NCBI GenBank assembly: GCA_002422685.1
Contig: DITC01000002.1
Location: forward strand, 1 to 47,562
DNA: 47,562 nt
Source of the DNA: Thauera sp. UBA6194
GTDB taxonomy: Bacteria; Pseudomonadota; Gammaproteobacteria; Burkholderiales; Rhodocyclaceae
Reading direction: 5' to 3'
Under the pieces are notes generated by a model, which was not told where the DNA came from, ran no database searches, and saw nothing but the letters and a program-made list of their open reading frames with translations. The position numbers and the translations under genes were made by a program. This document shows, one piece after another, positions 9,506 through 21,058 of the stretch (the stretch's first letter is position 1; the number at the start of each line of letters is the position of its first letter).

Positions 9506-10399
9506 TCATTTCAGGCCGCGCGCCAGTTCGACGGCGGGCGGCTGGCGCCGCGACATCGCCACCAGGCCGAGCGCACCGAAGTTCATCGTCAGCGCATAGA
9601 CCACGCCGGCGACCGCCAGCTCGGGCTGACGCAGCAGCACGATGGACACGAAGATCGCCAGCCCTGCATTCTGCAGCCCGCACTCCATGGCCACGGCGAC
9701 CGCGTCGCGGCGCGCCGCGCCCACCAGCAGCACCAGCCCGTAGGCAACGCCCATGACGGCGAAGTTGAGCACCAGCGTCGCCGGCCCCACCGCATGAAGG
9801 TTGTCGAGGATCGTGTCCTTGTGGGCGAGGAAGGTCGCCGCCACGATCGCCGCGAAGAACAGCGTGGCCAGGCGGCCGATGGCCTTCTCGCTGCGCGCGG
9901 TGAAACTCGGCGCCTTGTAGCGCAGCAGCATGCCGGCGAGGATGGGCAGGGTGGTCACCACCAGCACGCTGCCGATGAGCTTGCCCACGGGCAGCTCGGT
10001 GAGCCGTCCCAGCCCCTCGCCGAGCACCTCGCTGCCCAGCCAGCCCAGCACGCCATTGACCAGCAGCGGGAAGGTAAACAGCGCGGCCAGGCTGCTGATG
10101 ACGGTGAGCGTGAGCGACAAGGCGACGTTGCCACGCGCCAGATGCGTGAGAAACCCGGAGCTCGCGCCGCCCGGACAGGCCGACAGGATCATCAGCCCGA
10201 TGCCGAGCGCGGGCGGCAGATCGAAGAGCATGACGATGACGAGCGCGGCGAGCGGCACCAGCACGAGTTGTCCGAGCAGTCCCACGAACAAGCCCCGCGG
10301 CTGCACGAAGACGCGTCCGAAGTCGCCCGCCTGCAAGGCCAGGCCGACCGAGAACATGATGAAGGCCAGCGCGGCCGGGAGCAGGAAGTCGAGATTCAT
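9506..10399 (-). CDS. BASS-family (bile acid:sodium symporter) transporter
   Basis: A 297-residue inner-membrane protein with about nine or ten hydrophobic segments. Two family signatures are present: ACPGGASSGFLTHLARGNVALS near residue 75, and ECGLQNAGLAIFVS in the C-terminal half (the E-G-x-QN cross-over motif that binds sodium in ASBT-type carriers). Bacterial BASS proteins carry organic anions or steroid-like acids with sodium; the substrate is unknown here. The start codon directly abuts the menA stop codon (TAA then ATG with no gap), which points to translational coupling and to one operon. Confidence 0.9.
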   Translation of the reverse strand: MNLDFLLPAALAFIMFSVGLALQAGDFGRVFVQPRGLFVGLLGQLVLVPLAALVIVMLFDLPPALGIGLMILSACPGGASSGFLTHLARGNVALSLTLTVISSLAALFTFPLLVNGVLGWLGSEVLGEGLGRLTELPVGKLIGSVLVVTTLPILAGMLLRYKAPSFTARSEKAIGRLATLFFAAIVAATFLAHKDTILDNLHAVGPATLVLNFAVMGVAYGLVLLVGAARRDAVAVAMECGLQNAGLAIFVSIVLLRQPELAVAGVVYALTMNFGALGLVAMSRRQPPAVELARGLK

Positions 10400-11326
10400 T
10401 TACGCAGCAGGAAAAAACCAGACCGAAACGACGATGCCGAGCGCAGCCAGCAAGCCCGCCCGGGTGCCGGTGCGAGCCGTATCGACGAGCACCTGGTTGA
10501 GTGCAGCGCCATCCGGCGCGGCACGGAAACGGCGAAGCAGCGCCGGCAGCGCCGGCACCCCGAGCAACGCGAGCAGCGCGCCGGGCAGCCCCGCCAGCCC
10601 GATCGCGATCACCATCGCCGGCATCGCCAGCACGAGCGCCGCATAGCCCTTCCAGGCGTGGTCCGTACCGAGCACCGCAGCCAGCGTGCGTCGTCCGGCC
10701 AGCAGGTCGCTGTCGAGATCGCGAAAGTTGTTCACCAGCAGCACGGCCGCCGCTGGCGCACCGACGAGGATACCCGCGAACACGTCCAGCCAGTCGAAGG
10801 CGTGCGACTGCAGCCAGTCGCTGCCGAGCACCGCCAGCACGCCGAAGAACAGCAGCACGAAAAACTCGCCCAACGGCGAATGCGAGATCGGCCAGGGCCC
10901 GCCCGAATAAGCCCAGCCGGCGACCAGCGCCGCCAGGCCGATCGCGAAGATCAGCGCGCCACCGACCGCGCTCAGCCACACCCCGAGCGCAAGCGCCAGC
11001 AGCAGGCAGAGCAGGGCGCCGCGCTTGACCTCGGCTGCCGTCGCCCAGCCGGCGAGGGTCACGCGCAAGGGGCCCTTGCGCTCCGGGCGATCGGTCCCGC
11101 GCTCGAAGTCCACCGCGTCGTTGTAGAGATTGGTGCCGATCTGGATGAGCAAGGCGCAGCTCAGCGTGGCAAGCAGCACCGCGAAGTCGAGGCCGCTGCC
11201 GCGCGCGACGGCGAGCGCCGTGCCGACGGCGACCGGTGCGATCGACATGCCCAGCGTACGCGGGCGGATCGCCGTCCACCACACGCGCAGCGTTCCTGGC
11301 CGAAGGGCCAGCGGCTGCACGCTCAC
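10400..11326 (-). CDS. menA: 1,4-dihydroxy-2-naphthoate polyprenyltransferase (MenA/UbiA family)
   Basis: An integral membrane prenyltransferase that attaches a polyprenyl tail to dihydroxynaphthoate in menaquinone synthesis. It has about eight or nine membrane helices. The first Asp motif, NLYNDAVDFERGTDR, binds the prenyl diphosphate through Mg. The second, NNFRDLDSDLLAGRRTLA, matches the MenA-type second motif. The GTG at 11326 is preferred: it has GGGG 6 nt upstream and gives 308 residues, with the N-terminus close to family members (WWTAIRPRTLG). An in-frame ATG at 11398 would add 24 atypical residues. No other men gene is in the window, so the exact aromatic substrate is inferred from likeness to MenA. 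Confidence 0.85.
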   Translation of the reverse strand: MSVQPLALRPGTLRVWWTAIRPRTLGMSIAPVAVGTALAVARGSGLDFAVLLATLSCALLIQIGTNLYNDAVDFERGTDRPERKGPLRVTLAGWATAAEVKRGALLCLLLALALGVWLSAVGGALIFAIGLAALVAGWAYSGGPWPISHSPLGEFFVLLFFGVLAVLGSDWLQSHAFDWLDVFAGILVGAPAAAVLLVNNFRDLDSDLLAGRRTLAAVLGTDHAWKGYAALVLAMPAMVIAIGLAGLPGALLALLGVPALPALLRRFRAAPDGAALNQVLVDTARTGTRAGLLAALGIVVSVWFFPAA

Positions 11327-11576
11327 GAGCGGCCCCGCGCAGCGAGACGGTGCGCGGGGCACCGCATCACGGTCGTGCGGACAAAGGGATGACCCCATGC
11401 CGCCGGGCGTGCGGCCGCAGGGTATGCAAGTTCTCTCATCAGGGGTGTTCTCTGTGTTTGACGCGGATTATCTCACAGCGCAACCGCCACCTCCGCCGGC
11501 ACGCGAGCGCCGGCGTCGTGCAGCCTGGAGCGCGAGGGTAGACTTGCGCCTCTGTCCTTTGTTTCCGGGGTACATC

Positions 11577-12473
11577 GTGTCCGTCCTGCCGATCCGCTAC
11601 ATCGAGCCCGTCTTCCGCCCGCCAAGCGAAGCCGAGTCGCTGATCCTGCCCGTCACCGACGGCTGCTCATGGAACAAATGCACCTTCTGCGAGATGTACA
11701 CCGCGCCACAGAAGGCCTTCCGCGCGCGCGACGAAGCCGAGGTCGTCGACAGCATCCGCCGCACCGGCGAGCGCTACCGCACGCAGATCCGCCGTGTCTT
11801 CCTCGCCGACGGCGACGCGCTGGTGCTGCCCACGCGCCGCCTGCTCGTGTATCTCGAGGCCATCCGCACCCACCTGCCGGCGGTGCACCGGGTGTCGAGC
11901 TACTGTCTTGCGCGCAACCTGAAGAAGAAGACCGTTGCCGAGCTGAAAACCCTCGCCGACGCCGGGCTCAAGCTCGCCTATCTGGGTGCCGAATCGGGCG
12001 ACGACGAGGTGCTGGCGCGGGTACACAAGGGCGAAACCCGGGAGTCCACCCGCGCGGCGCTCGACAAGCTGGGCGAGGCCGGCATCGCCCGCTCGGTGAT
12101 GATCCTCAACGGCCTCGGCGGCGAGGCGCTGAGCGCACAGCACGCCGACAACTCGGCGCGCCTGGCCAACGCCACCCAGCCAGAGTATCTCTCCACCCTC
12201 GTGGTGACGCTGCACGACGCCGGGCGGCGCTTCCTGCAGGCCTGGCCCGACTGGCAGGCGCTGTCGCAGCAAGGCCTGTTCCGCGAGATGGAGCGCTTCC
12301 TGTCCGCGCTGGAACTGAGGCGCACGGTGTTCCGCTCGGACCACGCCAGCAACTGGCTGGTGCTCAAGGGCACCCTCGGCGCGGACAAGGCAAAACTGCT
12401 GGCGCAGGTGCAGGCGGCCATCGCGCAGCCGGACGCCGCCCCGCTGCGCCCGGCCTTGATGCGCGGACTGTAA
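11577..12473 (+). CDS. Radical SAM protein with CX4CX2C cluster motif
   Basis: A 298-residue radical SAM protein. The three cysteines that bind the 4Fe-4S cluster are Cys30, Cys35 and Cys38 in DGCSWNKCTFCEMY. The spacing is CX4CX2C, not the canonical CX3CX2C. Downstream segments FLADGDALVLP, LAYLGAESGDDEVL and MILNGLGGE fit the strands of the SAM barrel (GGE-like and later motifs). No cobalamin-binding or SPASM domain is evident. The GTG at 11577 is used, with CCGGGG 6 nt upstream; the frame runs open further up but overlaps the divergent menA gene. The reaction is not known. It is divergent from menA and convergent with icd. Confidence 0.85.
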   Translation: MSVLPIRYIEPVFRPPSEAESLILPVTDGCSWNKCTFCEMYTAPQKAFRARDEAEVVDSIRRTGERYRTQIRRVFLADGDALVLPTRRLLVYLEAIRTHLPAVHRVSSYCLARNLKKKTVAELKTLADAGLKLAYLGAESGDDEVLARVHKGETRESTRAALDKLGEAGIARSVMILNGLGGEALSAQHADNSARLANATQPEYLSTLVVTLHDAGRRFLQAWPDWQALSQQGLFREMERFLSALELRRTVFRSDHASNWLVLKGTLGADKAKLLAQVQAAIAQPDAAPLRPALMRGL

Positions 12474-12525
12474 GCACCCCCCGCTGCGGGCCCGCAAATC
12501 GCACACGGGTAGCGGCGTAAACGGC

Positions 12526-12563
12526 AAGTGGGCGGAGCGACCCTGCGGTCGATCCGCCCACTT
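12526..12563. terminator. Long hairpin between convergent radical SAM and icd genes
   Basis: AAGTGGGCGGA (12526-12536) pairs perfectly with TCCGCCCACTT (12553-12563). A G/A mismatch and an inner 5-bp stem CGACC/GGTCG close a 4-nt CTGC loop. On the plus strand it is followed by TTCGG; on the minus strand by GCCG. It sits in the 133-nt gap between two convergent stops and probably ends transcription from both sides. Confidence 0.65.
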
Positions 12564-12570
12564 TCGGCGT

Positions 12571-12592
12571 CACCGGCCGCGCGCGGCCGGTG
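12571..12592. terminator. Second palindrome in the same convergent gap
   Basis: CACCGGCCGC (12571-12580) and GCGGCCGGTG (12583-12592) form a perfect 10-bp stem with a 2-nt spacer, 15 nt before the end of icd. Together with the preceding hairpin it makes a tandem structure; the loop is too tight for a standard hairpin, so the innermost pairs would open. It could also be a protein-binding palindrome. Confidence 0.5.
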
Positions 12593-12606
12593 TCAGGTCA
12601 TCCGCC

Positions 12607-14847
<2,241 letters not shown>

Positions 14848-15132
14848 TGGTTTCCCCTAATGTTTTAGATCTTGTCTCGACTACCCGATGGCGACCCCCT
14901 GTCGCCGATGCGGCCGCGGGCCGCGACAATCGCAGTCGCCCGGAAAATACCACTTATCGACCTCGGCGACATCGAAACATGCATTCACATCGCGAAATGA
15001 ACCGCCGCAACGCGCCGTGCGCGCGGCCGACGCGCCGAGGTCGACAGCGCCGGCGAATTGTCCGATCCTCGCGCCAGCATCTCTCTCCCGCGTGCCTGCG
15101 TCCCGCGCCGCACGCCCTCTCCTCCAGACCAG

Positions 15133-16260
15133 ATGAGCACCCGCAGCATGAGCACACTCTTCTCCCCGTTCGACATCGGCAGCCTGCACCTGCCCAACCG
15201 CATCGTCATCGCCCCGATGTGCCAATACTCGGCCGAAGACGGCTGTGCCACCGACTGGCATCTGATCCACCTCGGCCAGCTCGCGCTGTCGGGCGCCGGA
15301 CTGCTGATCATCGAGGCGACCGCGGTCTCGCCCGAAGGCCGCATCAGCGCAGGTGACCTCGGCCTCTACTCCGACGCGACCGAAGCCGCGCTCGCCCGCG
15401 TGCTGAGCTCCGTGCGCCACCACTCCGCCATGCCGCTCGGCATCCAGATCAGCCACGCCGGACGCAAGGCCTCGAGCCAGGCGCCATGGGAAGGCGGCGC
15501 GCTGCTCGCCCCCGCGGCGGGTGGCTGGCAGACCGTCGCGCCGTCGGCCCTCCCGCACGCCCCCGGCGAACTGCCGCCGGTCGCGCTCGACGCCGCCGGA
15601 CTCGCCGGCGTACGCGAGGATTTCGCCGCCGCAGCCCGCCGGGCCGCGCGCCTCGGGCTCGACCTGATCGAGCTGCACTGCGCCCACGGCTACCTGCTGC
15701 ACCAGTTCCTGTCGCCGCTCTCCAACCGGCGCGAGGACGAATACGGCGGCACGCTCGAGAATCGCATGCGCTTTCCGCTCGAGGTCTTCGAGGTCATGCG
15801 CGCCGCGCTGCCGGCAGGGCTGCCCCTGGGCGTGCGTTTTTCCGCCACCGACTGGGTCGAGGGCGGCTGGGACGTGGAGCAGAGCATCGCCTTCAGCCAG
15901 GCGCTCGAAGCGCGCGGCTGCAGCTTCCTGCACGTGTCGAGCGCAGGCCTGTCACCGCTGCAGAAGATCCCGCTCGGCCCCGGCTACCAGGTGCCGCTGG
16001 CGGCCGAGATCCGCAAGGCGGTGGATGTGCCGGTGATCGCGGTGGGCTTGATCACCGAGCCCGAGCAGGCCGAGGCCATCGTCGCCCAGGGTCAGGCCGA
16101 CCTCGTCGCGCTGGCCCGCACCATGCTCTACGACCCGCGCTGGCCCTGGCATGCGGCAGCCCGGCTCGGCGCGCAGGTGCAAGCGCCGCGCCAGTACTGG
16201 CGCGCTCAACCCGCCGCATTCAAGACCCTGTTCGCCGACGCGCACATCGCTCAGCGCTGA
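15133..16260 (+). CDS. YqjM-like NADH:flavin oxidoreductase (ene-reductase)
   Basis: A 375-residue FMN-dependent TIM-barrel oxidoreductase of the old yellow enzyme family, thermophilic-like (YqjM) branch. Signs of that branch are the redox-tuning cysteine in APMCQYSAEDG (Cys30) and the QISHAGRK motif. LHCAHGYLLHQFLSPLSNRREDEYGG carries the His-x-x-His pair that binds the substrate oxygen. A C-terminal GGxxx phosphate-binding part is replaced by VIAVGLITEPEQAE. It should reduce activated C=C bonds with NAD(P)H; the natural substrate is unknown. Two ATGs are possible (15133 and 15148). The second gives MSTLFSPFDIG, closer to the family start. Neither has a strong ribosome-binding site. The enzyme is soluble. 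Confidence 0.92.
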   Translation: MSTRSMSTLFSPFDIGSLHLPNRIVIAPMCQYSAEDGCATDWHLIHLGQLALSGAGLLIIEATAVSPEGRISAGDLGLYSDATEAALARVLSSVRHHSAMPLGIQISHAGRKASSQAPWEGGALLAPAAGGWQTVAPSALPHAPGELPPVALDAAGLAGVREDFAAAARRAARLGLDLIELHCAHGYLLHQFLSPLSNRREDEYGGTLENRMRFPLEVFEVMRAALPAGLPLGVRFSATDWVEGGWDVEQSIAFSQALEARGCSFLHVSSAGLSPLQKIPLGPGYQVPLAAEIRKAVDVPVIAVGLITEPEQAEAIVAQGQADLVALARTMLYDPRWPWHAAARLGAQVQAPRQYWRAQPAAFKTLFADAHIAQR

Positions 16261-16296
16261 GTGATTACTCGCCCCTTGCCGCGCGACCTGCCGCGT

Positions 16297-17508
16297 TCAG
16301 GCCTGCCCGGCGGCGTCCGCTGCCAGCAGTGCCGCGCGCTGGTCTCGCCGCTCGACCAGCTTCAGCAGCATGAGCAGGGCGGAGCCGACCACCATCGTCG
16401 CGGCAGCGAAATACAGCCCGCCCGCGTAGCTGCCGAAGGTCGCCCCCAGCCAGCCGGTGACCGCCGGGCCGAGGATCTGCGCCACACCGTACGAGACGGT
16501 CATCTTGCCCATCATCTTGGCCGGCCGTGTCGGGTAGTAGCGTCCGGCCATGGTCAGCACCAGGCTCACCATGCCCACGAAGGTTCCGCCGAACAACAGC
16601 GCGCCGGTGATCGCCCCGACCATGCCGCCCACCACCACCGGCAGCAGGATGCCGACGATCTGCAGCACCGCAGCCAGGATCAGGGCGTTGAGCGCGCCGG
16701 TACGACGGGCGATGAAGTCCCACACGATGCACGCCGGCACCGCCGCCAGGCCGATGGCGAGGAAGCTCCAGCTGCCCTGGCCTTCCAGGCCCGGCAGGCG
16801 ATTGACGATGGCGACGATGAAGGTGGCGCTGACCACGAACCCCACCCCGGCGCAGAAGTACGACGCCATGAACACCCGCATGAACAGCGGACTGGGCGGG
16901 TTGTCATGCATCGGCGCACCGGTCCGGGTCACCGGACTGGTGTCGGGCGCTGGCAGCCAGGCCAGCGCCGGTACCAGCAGCACGCAGGCGATCACGGTAA
17001 ACACGAACCACTGCGCACGCCAGTCGAGCCACTGGCTCATCACCGCCACCGCTACCGAGCAGCCCGCGATACCGAGGCCGATGCCGGCGAAGTGGATGCC
17101 GAGCTCGTGGCGATGATTGTGGCGGATCAACCAGTTCAGGATCAGCCCGGTGCCGAGCAGCATCGACGCCGCACTCGACAGCCCCGCCAAGTAGCGCGAC
17201 ACCGCCCACACCCAGAAATCGGTGCTCAGCCCCATCACCACCGTGGTCAGCACCGCCACCACCATGCCGATGCGGTAGAGGCGGTCCTTGAGCACCAGAT
17301 CGCTGATCGAAGCCGCGGTCAGCGCGCCGGTCAGGTAGCCCGCGTAATTGATCGCCGCCAGCCAGCCCCCTTCGGCCAGCCCGAGCCCGGCCTGGGCCTG
17401 CATCAGGGGCAGCAGTGGGGTGTAAGCGAAACGCGCCACGCCGAGCGCGAGCATCAGGCTGAAGATGCCGGCACCGAGCACCTTCATGCGCTGGAGCTGA
17501 TCGTCCAT
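16297..17508 (-). CDS. YbfB/YjiJ-type MFS transporter
   Basis: A 403-residue integral membrane protein with twelve predicted helices in two halves, joined by a loop around SPVTRTGAPMHDNPPSP at about residue 190-206. The opening GVARFAYTPLLPLMQAQAGL and GWLAAINYAGYLTGAL match the YbfB/YjiJ group of the major facilitator superfamily. Substrates of that group are poorly known. GAGGAG lies about 16 nt before the ATG at 17508, which is long; Met8 (17487) is an alternative start. It converges with the ene-reductase gene across 36 nt and is divergent from mscK, so it has its own promoter within 17509-17712. Confidence 0.88.
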   Translation of the reverse strand: MDDQLQRMKVLGAGIFSLMLALGVARFAYTPLLPLMQAQAGLGLAEGGWLAAINYAGYLTGALTAASISDLVLKDRLYRIGMVVAVLTTVVMGLSTDFWVWAVSRYLAGLSSAASMLLGTGLILNWLIRHNHRHELGIHFAGIGLGIAGCSVAVAVMSQWLDWRAQWFVFTVIACVLLVPALAWLPAPDTSPVTRTGAPMHDNPPSPLFMRVFMASYFCAGVGFVVSATFIVAIVNRLPGLEGQGSWSFLAIGLAAVPACIVWDFIARRTGALNALILAAVLQIVGILLPVVVGGMVGAITGALLFGGTFVGMVSLVLTMAGRYYPTRPAKMMGKMTVSYGVAQILGPAVTGWLGATFGSYAGGLYFAAATMVVGSALLMLLKLVERRDQRAALLAADAAGQA

Positions 17509-17712
17509 CGTTGTTGTTTTCCGTCTCCTCGAGGAGGCCGAACGTTAGTTGGCATGAGGACGACTGACAAGCGAATTCTTCAGATACCAATTCGCGTGCG
17601 CTCGACGCCGCGGGCTTCCCGAGGCGGGCGCGCGGCAGGCTAAACTGCGGCCTTGCCGAAGCCGTTCCCGGGCACCGCCTCCCACCCGTGGTGCCCTCGA
17701 GACACCCAGACC

Positions 17713-20700
17713 ATGTCCCTGCGCCGCCTCCTTTTCCTGCTGCTGCTGTGCGTCCTGCCGCTGCACACGCTCGCCCAACAACCCGCAGTCCCGGCGGCGG
17801 ACGAGCTGCGCGCGCGGCTTGCCGGGCTCGCCGAACGCAAGCTGCCCGAAGCCGAGCAGCGCGCCACACAGCAGACGCTGGAGCAGGCGCTGGCCAGCCT
17901 CGCCAGTGCGCAGGACAACCGCAGCCGGCTCGACACCCTGAAGAAAACCCTGGACAGCGCCCCCGAGCGCATCCGCCAGACCAAGGCCGAACTCGCCAGC
18001 CTGCAGGCCGAGGCGCCGGCTGGCGCACAGATCGCCACCACCACCCCGATCGCCGAACTCGAGACCCAACTGGCCGCCGAAAACGCGCGCCTGAGCGAAT
18101 GGCGGCAGCAGCTCGACGCCGCCAACAGCCTGCTCATAGGCGCGCGAGCCGGCCCCGAGCGCGCGCAGACCGAAATCAGCACCGCTCAGACGCGCATGAG
18201 CGCGCTCGAGAGCGCACTGGCCAACAACCGCGAGCCGGGCCGCGACGCGCGCACGCTCACGCCCGAGCGCCAGGCCGCGCTCGCGGCCGAGTGGGACGCC
18301 CTGAGCACCCAGATCGCCCTGCGCCGCGAAGAGCTCGCCGGCACCAACCTGCTGCTCGACCTTGGCCAGGCCCGCCAGGACCTCGCCAACACCCACATCG
18401 CCCGCCTGGACGCGCGCATCGGGGCGCTGCAGGCAGCGATCAACGCACGCCGCAGCGCCGAGGCCGAAGAAACCGTCGAAGCGCTGGCACGCGAAGGCGG
18501 CCAGCTCCCGGCCGGCGACAGCCTGCTCGCACGCGAGACCGCCACCAACCAGCAGCTTTCCGCGTACCTGCTGCGCGCCACCGAGCACCTCAACACCCTC
18601 ACCCAGCGCAACCTCGCGGTGCGCCAGCAGCTCGACAGCCTGAACCGCAGCAGCGGCCTCATCGACGAGCAGATCAACGTGCTCGAGGGCAGCCTGCTGT
18701 TGTCGCGCATCCTGCTCGAGCAGAAACGTGCCCTGCCGCAGCCGACCGTCGACAACGCCCTGGCCGAGCAGATCGCCGACGTCCGCCTGTATCAGTTCGA
18801 GGTGAACAAGCAGCGCGAAGAGCTCGGCCAGCCGGTGGCCTACGCCGACCGCCTGCTCGCCGAAAACCCGCCCGCGCTGGACAGCGCTGCAACGCGCGAG
18901 GCCCTGGTGCCGCTGCTGGCCACGCGCGCCGAGCTGCTCGACCGGCTCAACCGCGAGCTCAACGCGGTGCTCAACGAATCCATCACCCTGCAGCTCGCCG
19001 AGCGCCAGCTGCAGGCCAACGCCGATCGCCTGCGCGCCACGCTCGACGAGCGCATGTTCTGGATCCCGAGCAACCGTCCGCTCGGGCTCGACTGGCTCAT
19101 GGCCGCGCCCGCACGGCTCTCTGCCCAGATCGCGAGCATCCCGTGGGCATCGGCGAGCGCCGAGCTGTGGGCCGGTCTGCAGGCCCGACCCTTGCTGTTT
19201 CTGCCCGTGCTGCTGGTCAGCCTGTTGCTGCTGTCACGCCGGCGCTGGCTGCGCGAAAAGCTCGACAGTCTGCACGCCGATATCGGCTACGTGCGCCGCG
19301 ACAGTCAGCTGCACACACCGCTGGCGATCTTCCTCAACCTGCTGCTCGCGCTGCCCGGCAGCCTGCTGCTCGGGCTCGCCGGCCTCGCCCTGCTGATGGA
19401 CGCGCGCGGCCAGAACGCCAGCCTGGGGGCCGCGCTCATCGAGATGGCCCAGGCCTGGCTGGTGTTCTACACCGCCTACCGCGTCCTCATCCCGGGCGGC
19501 GTGGCCGAGCGTCATTTCCAGTGGCCGGCCGACCGCGTGCTCGACTTGTACCGCAACATGCGCAAGCTGGGCATGGTCGTGCTCGCCGTGGTCGCGGTGG
19601 TTTCCGTGACCGGGCAGCAACCCGAGGCGCTCGGCGGCGACGTCCTCGGCATCGTCATCCTGCTCGTCGGCTACGGCGTGATGGCCTGGCTGCTCGGCAG
19701 CGGCCTGCTGCACAAGCGCTTCGACGGACGCCCCTCGCCGGTGCGCGTGCTGTTCGGCATCGCCCTCGTGCTGATGCCGCTCGCGCTCATCGGTGCAGTG
19801 CTGGCGGGCTACTACTACACCGCGCTCAAGCTCACCGAACGCCTCATCGACACCTTGTTCGTGCTCGTCGCCTGGCGTCTGGCCGAAGCCATGCTCGTGC
19901 GTGCGCTCGCGGTCGCCGCGCACCGCCTCGACTACCAGCACGCCGTCGCCCGGCGCGAAGCCGCCGAGCGCGAGGGCAAGGGCGTCAGCGACGGTGAGCC
20001 GGTGCCCGAGCGGCCGATGCTCGACCTCGCCCGCGTCAATCAGCAGTCGCTGCGCCTGCTGCACCTCGCCCTGCTCGGTGCCCTGGTCGCGGCGCTGTAC
20101 TGGGTGTGGGCGGACCTGCTCACCGTATTCACCTACCTCGAAAACGTCACCCTCTACGAATACAGCAGCGGCAGCGGCGACAGCCTCACCACCGTGCCGA
20201 TCAGTCTGGCCGATCTGCTCGGTGCGCTGATGATCGCGGCGATCGCGTTCATGCTCGCCACCAACCTGCCCGGCCTGCTCGAGGTGCTGGTGCTGTCACG
20301 CCTGAAGCTGGCGCAGGGCAGCGCCTATGCGATCACCACCCTGCTCTCCTACATCATCATCGGCACCGGCATCGTCAGCACGCTGAGCACGCTGGGGGTG
20401 AGCTGGGACAAGCTGCAGTGGCTGGTGGCGGCGCTATCGGTGGGCCTGGGCTTCGGCCTGCAGGAGATCTTCGCCAACTTCGTGTGCGGCCTGATCATCC
20501 TGTTCGAGCGCCCGGCGCGCATCGGCGACACGGTGACGATCGGCAACCTGTCGGGTACGGTCAGCCGCATCCAGATCCGCGCGACGACGATCACCGACTT
20601 CGACCGCAAGGAAATCATCGTCCCCAACAAATCCTTCATCACCGAGCAGTTGATCAACTGGTCGCTGACCGACACCGTCACCCGCATTACCTTGCAGGTC

Positions 20701-21039
20701 GGCGTGGCCTATGGCGCCGACCTCGCGCTCACGCGCAAGCTGCTGCTGCAGGTGGCGGACGAAAATGCGCTCGTGCTCAAGGACCCGGAGCCGCAGGTCT
20801 TCTTCCTCAGCTTCGGCGCCAGCACGCTCGACCACGAGTTGCGCGTGCACGTGCGCGACATCGGCGACCGCCTGACCTGCACCGATGAGCTCAACCGCGC
20901 GATCGACCACGCCTTCCGGGTGCACGGCGTCGACATCGCCTTCAACCAGGTCGACGTGCACATCCGCAGCATCAACGACGGCAGGGAGGTGCAACTGCCG
21001 GCGATCGCGTCGCCTGCGGGCGACGGCGCACAAGGGTGA
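17713..21039 (+). CDS. mscK: MscK/KefA-type mechanosensitive channel
   Basis: A 1108-residue inner-membrane channel that opens under membrane tension, matching E. coli MscK (1120 residues). The signal peptide MSLRRLLFLLLLCVLPLHTLAQ leads into a roughly 450-residue periplasmic region of Ala/Leu/Glu-rich coiled coils. Several membrane helices follow from about residue 490. The C-terminal MscS domain is clear: the pore helix region with LQEIFANFVCGLIILFERP near residue 915, the beta domain GDTVTIGNLSGTVSRIQIRATTI, then IIVPNKSFI and the alpha/beta carboxyl domain. MscK channels also respond to K+. The ATG at 17713 is chosen because it begins the signal peptide; its ribosome-binding site is weak. 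Confidence 0.93.
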   Translation: MSLRRLLFLLLLCVLPLHTLAQQPAVPAADELRARLAGLAERKLPEAEQRATQQTLEQALASLASAQDNRSRLDTLKKTLDSAPERIRQTKAELASLQAEAPAGAQIATTTPIAELETQLAAENARLSEWRQQLDAANSLLIGARAGPERAQTEISTAQTRMSALESALANNREPGRDARTLTPERQAALAAEWDALSTQIALRREELAGTNLLLDLGQARQDLANTHIARLDARIGALQAAINARRSAEAEETVEALAREGGQLPAGDSLLARETATNQQLSAYLLRATEHLNTLTQRNLAVRQQLDSLNRSSGLIDEQINVLEGSLLLSRILLEQKRALPQPTVDNALAEQIADVRLYQFEVNKQREELGQPVAYADRLLAENPPALDSAATREALVPLLATRAELLDRLNRELNAVLNESITLQLAERQLQANADRLRATLDERMFWIPSNRPLGLDWLMAAPARLSAQIASIPWASASAELWAGLQARPLLFLPVLLVSLLLLSRRRWLREKLDSLHADIGYVRRDSQLHTPLAIFLNLLLALPGSLLLGLAGLALLMDARGQNASLGAALIEMAQAWLVFYTAYRVLIPGGVAERHFQWPADRVLDLYRNMRKLGMVVLAVVAVVSVTGQQPEALGGDVLGIVILLVGYGVMAWLLGSGLLHKRFDGRPSPVRVLFGIALVLMPLALIGAVLAGYYYTALKLTERLIDTLFVLVAWRLAEAMLVRALAVAAHRLDYQHAVARREAAEREGKGVSDGEPVPERPMLDLARVNQQSLRLLHLALLGALVAALYWVWADLLTVFTYLENVTLYEYSSGSGDSLTTVPISLADLLGALMIAAIAFMLATNLPGLLEVLVLSRLKLAQGSAYAITTLLSYIIIGTGIVSTLSTLGVSWDKLQWLVAALSVGLGFGLQEIFANFVCGLIILFERPARIGDTVTIGNLSGTVSRIQIRATTITDFDRKEIIVPNKSFITEQLINWSLTDTVTRITLQVGVAYGADLALTRKLLLQVADENALVLKDPEPQVFFLSFGASTLDHELRVHVRDIGDRLTCTDELNRAIDHAFRVHGVDIAFNQVDVHIRSINDGREVQLPAIASPAGDGAQG

Positions 21040-21058
21040 ATATGCGCCGGCCGTGGCT

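Noticed and set aside
9794..11392. Plus-strand open frame of 532 codons opposite the BASS and menA genes
   Set aside because: Extremely Gln/Arg/His-rich and antisense to two clear membrane protein genes; long only because stop codons are rare in this GC-rich DNA.
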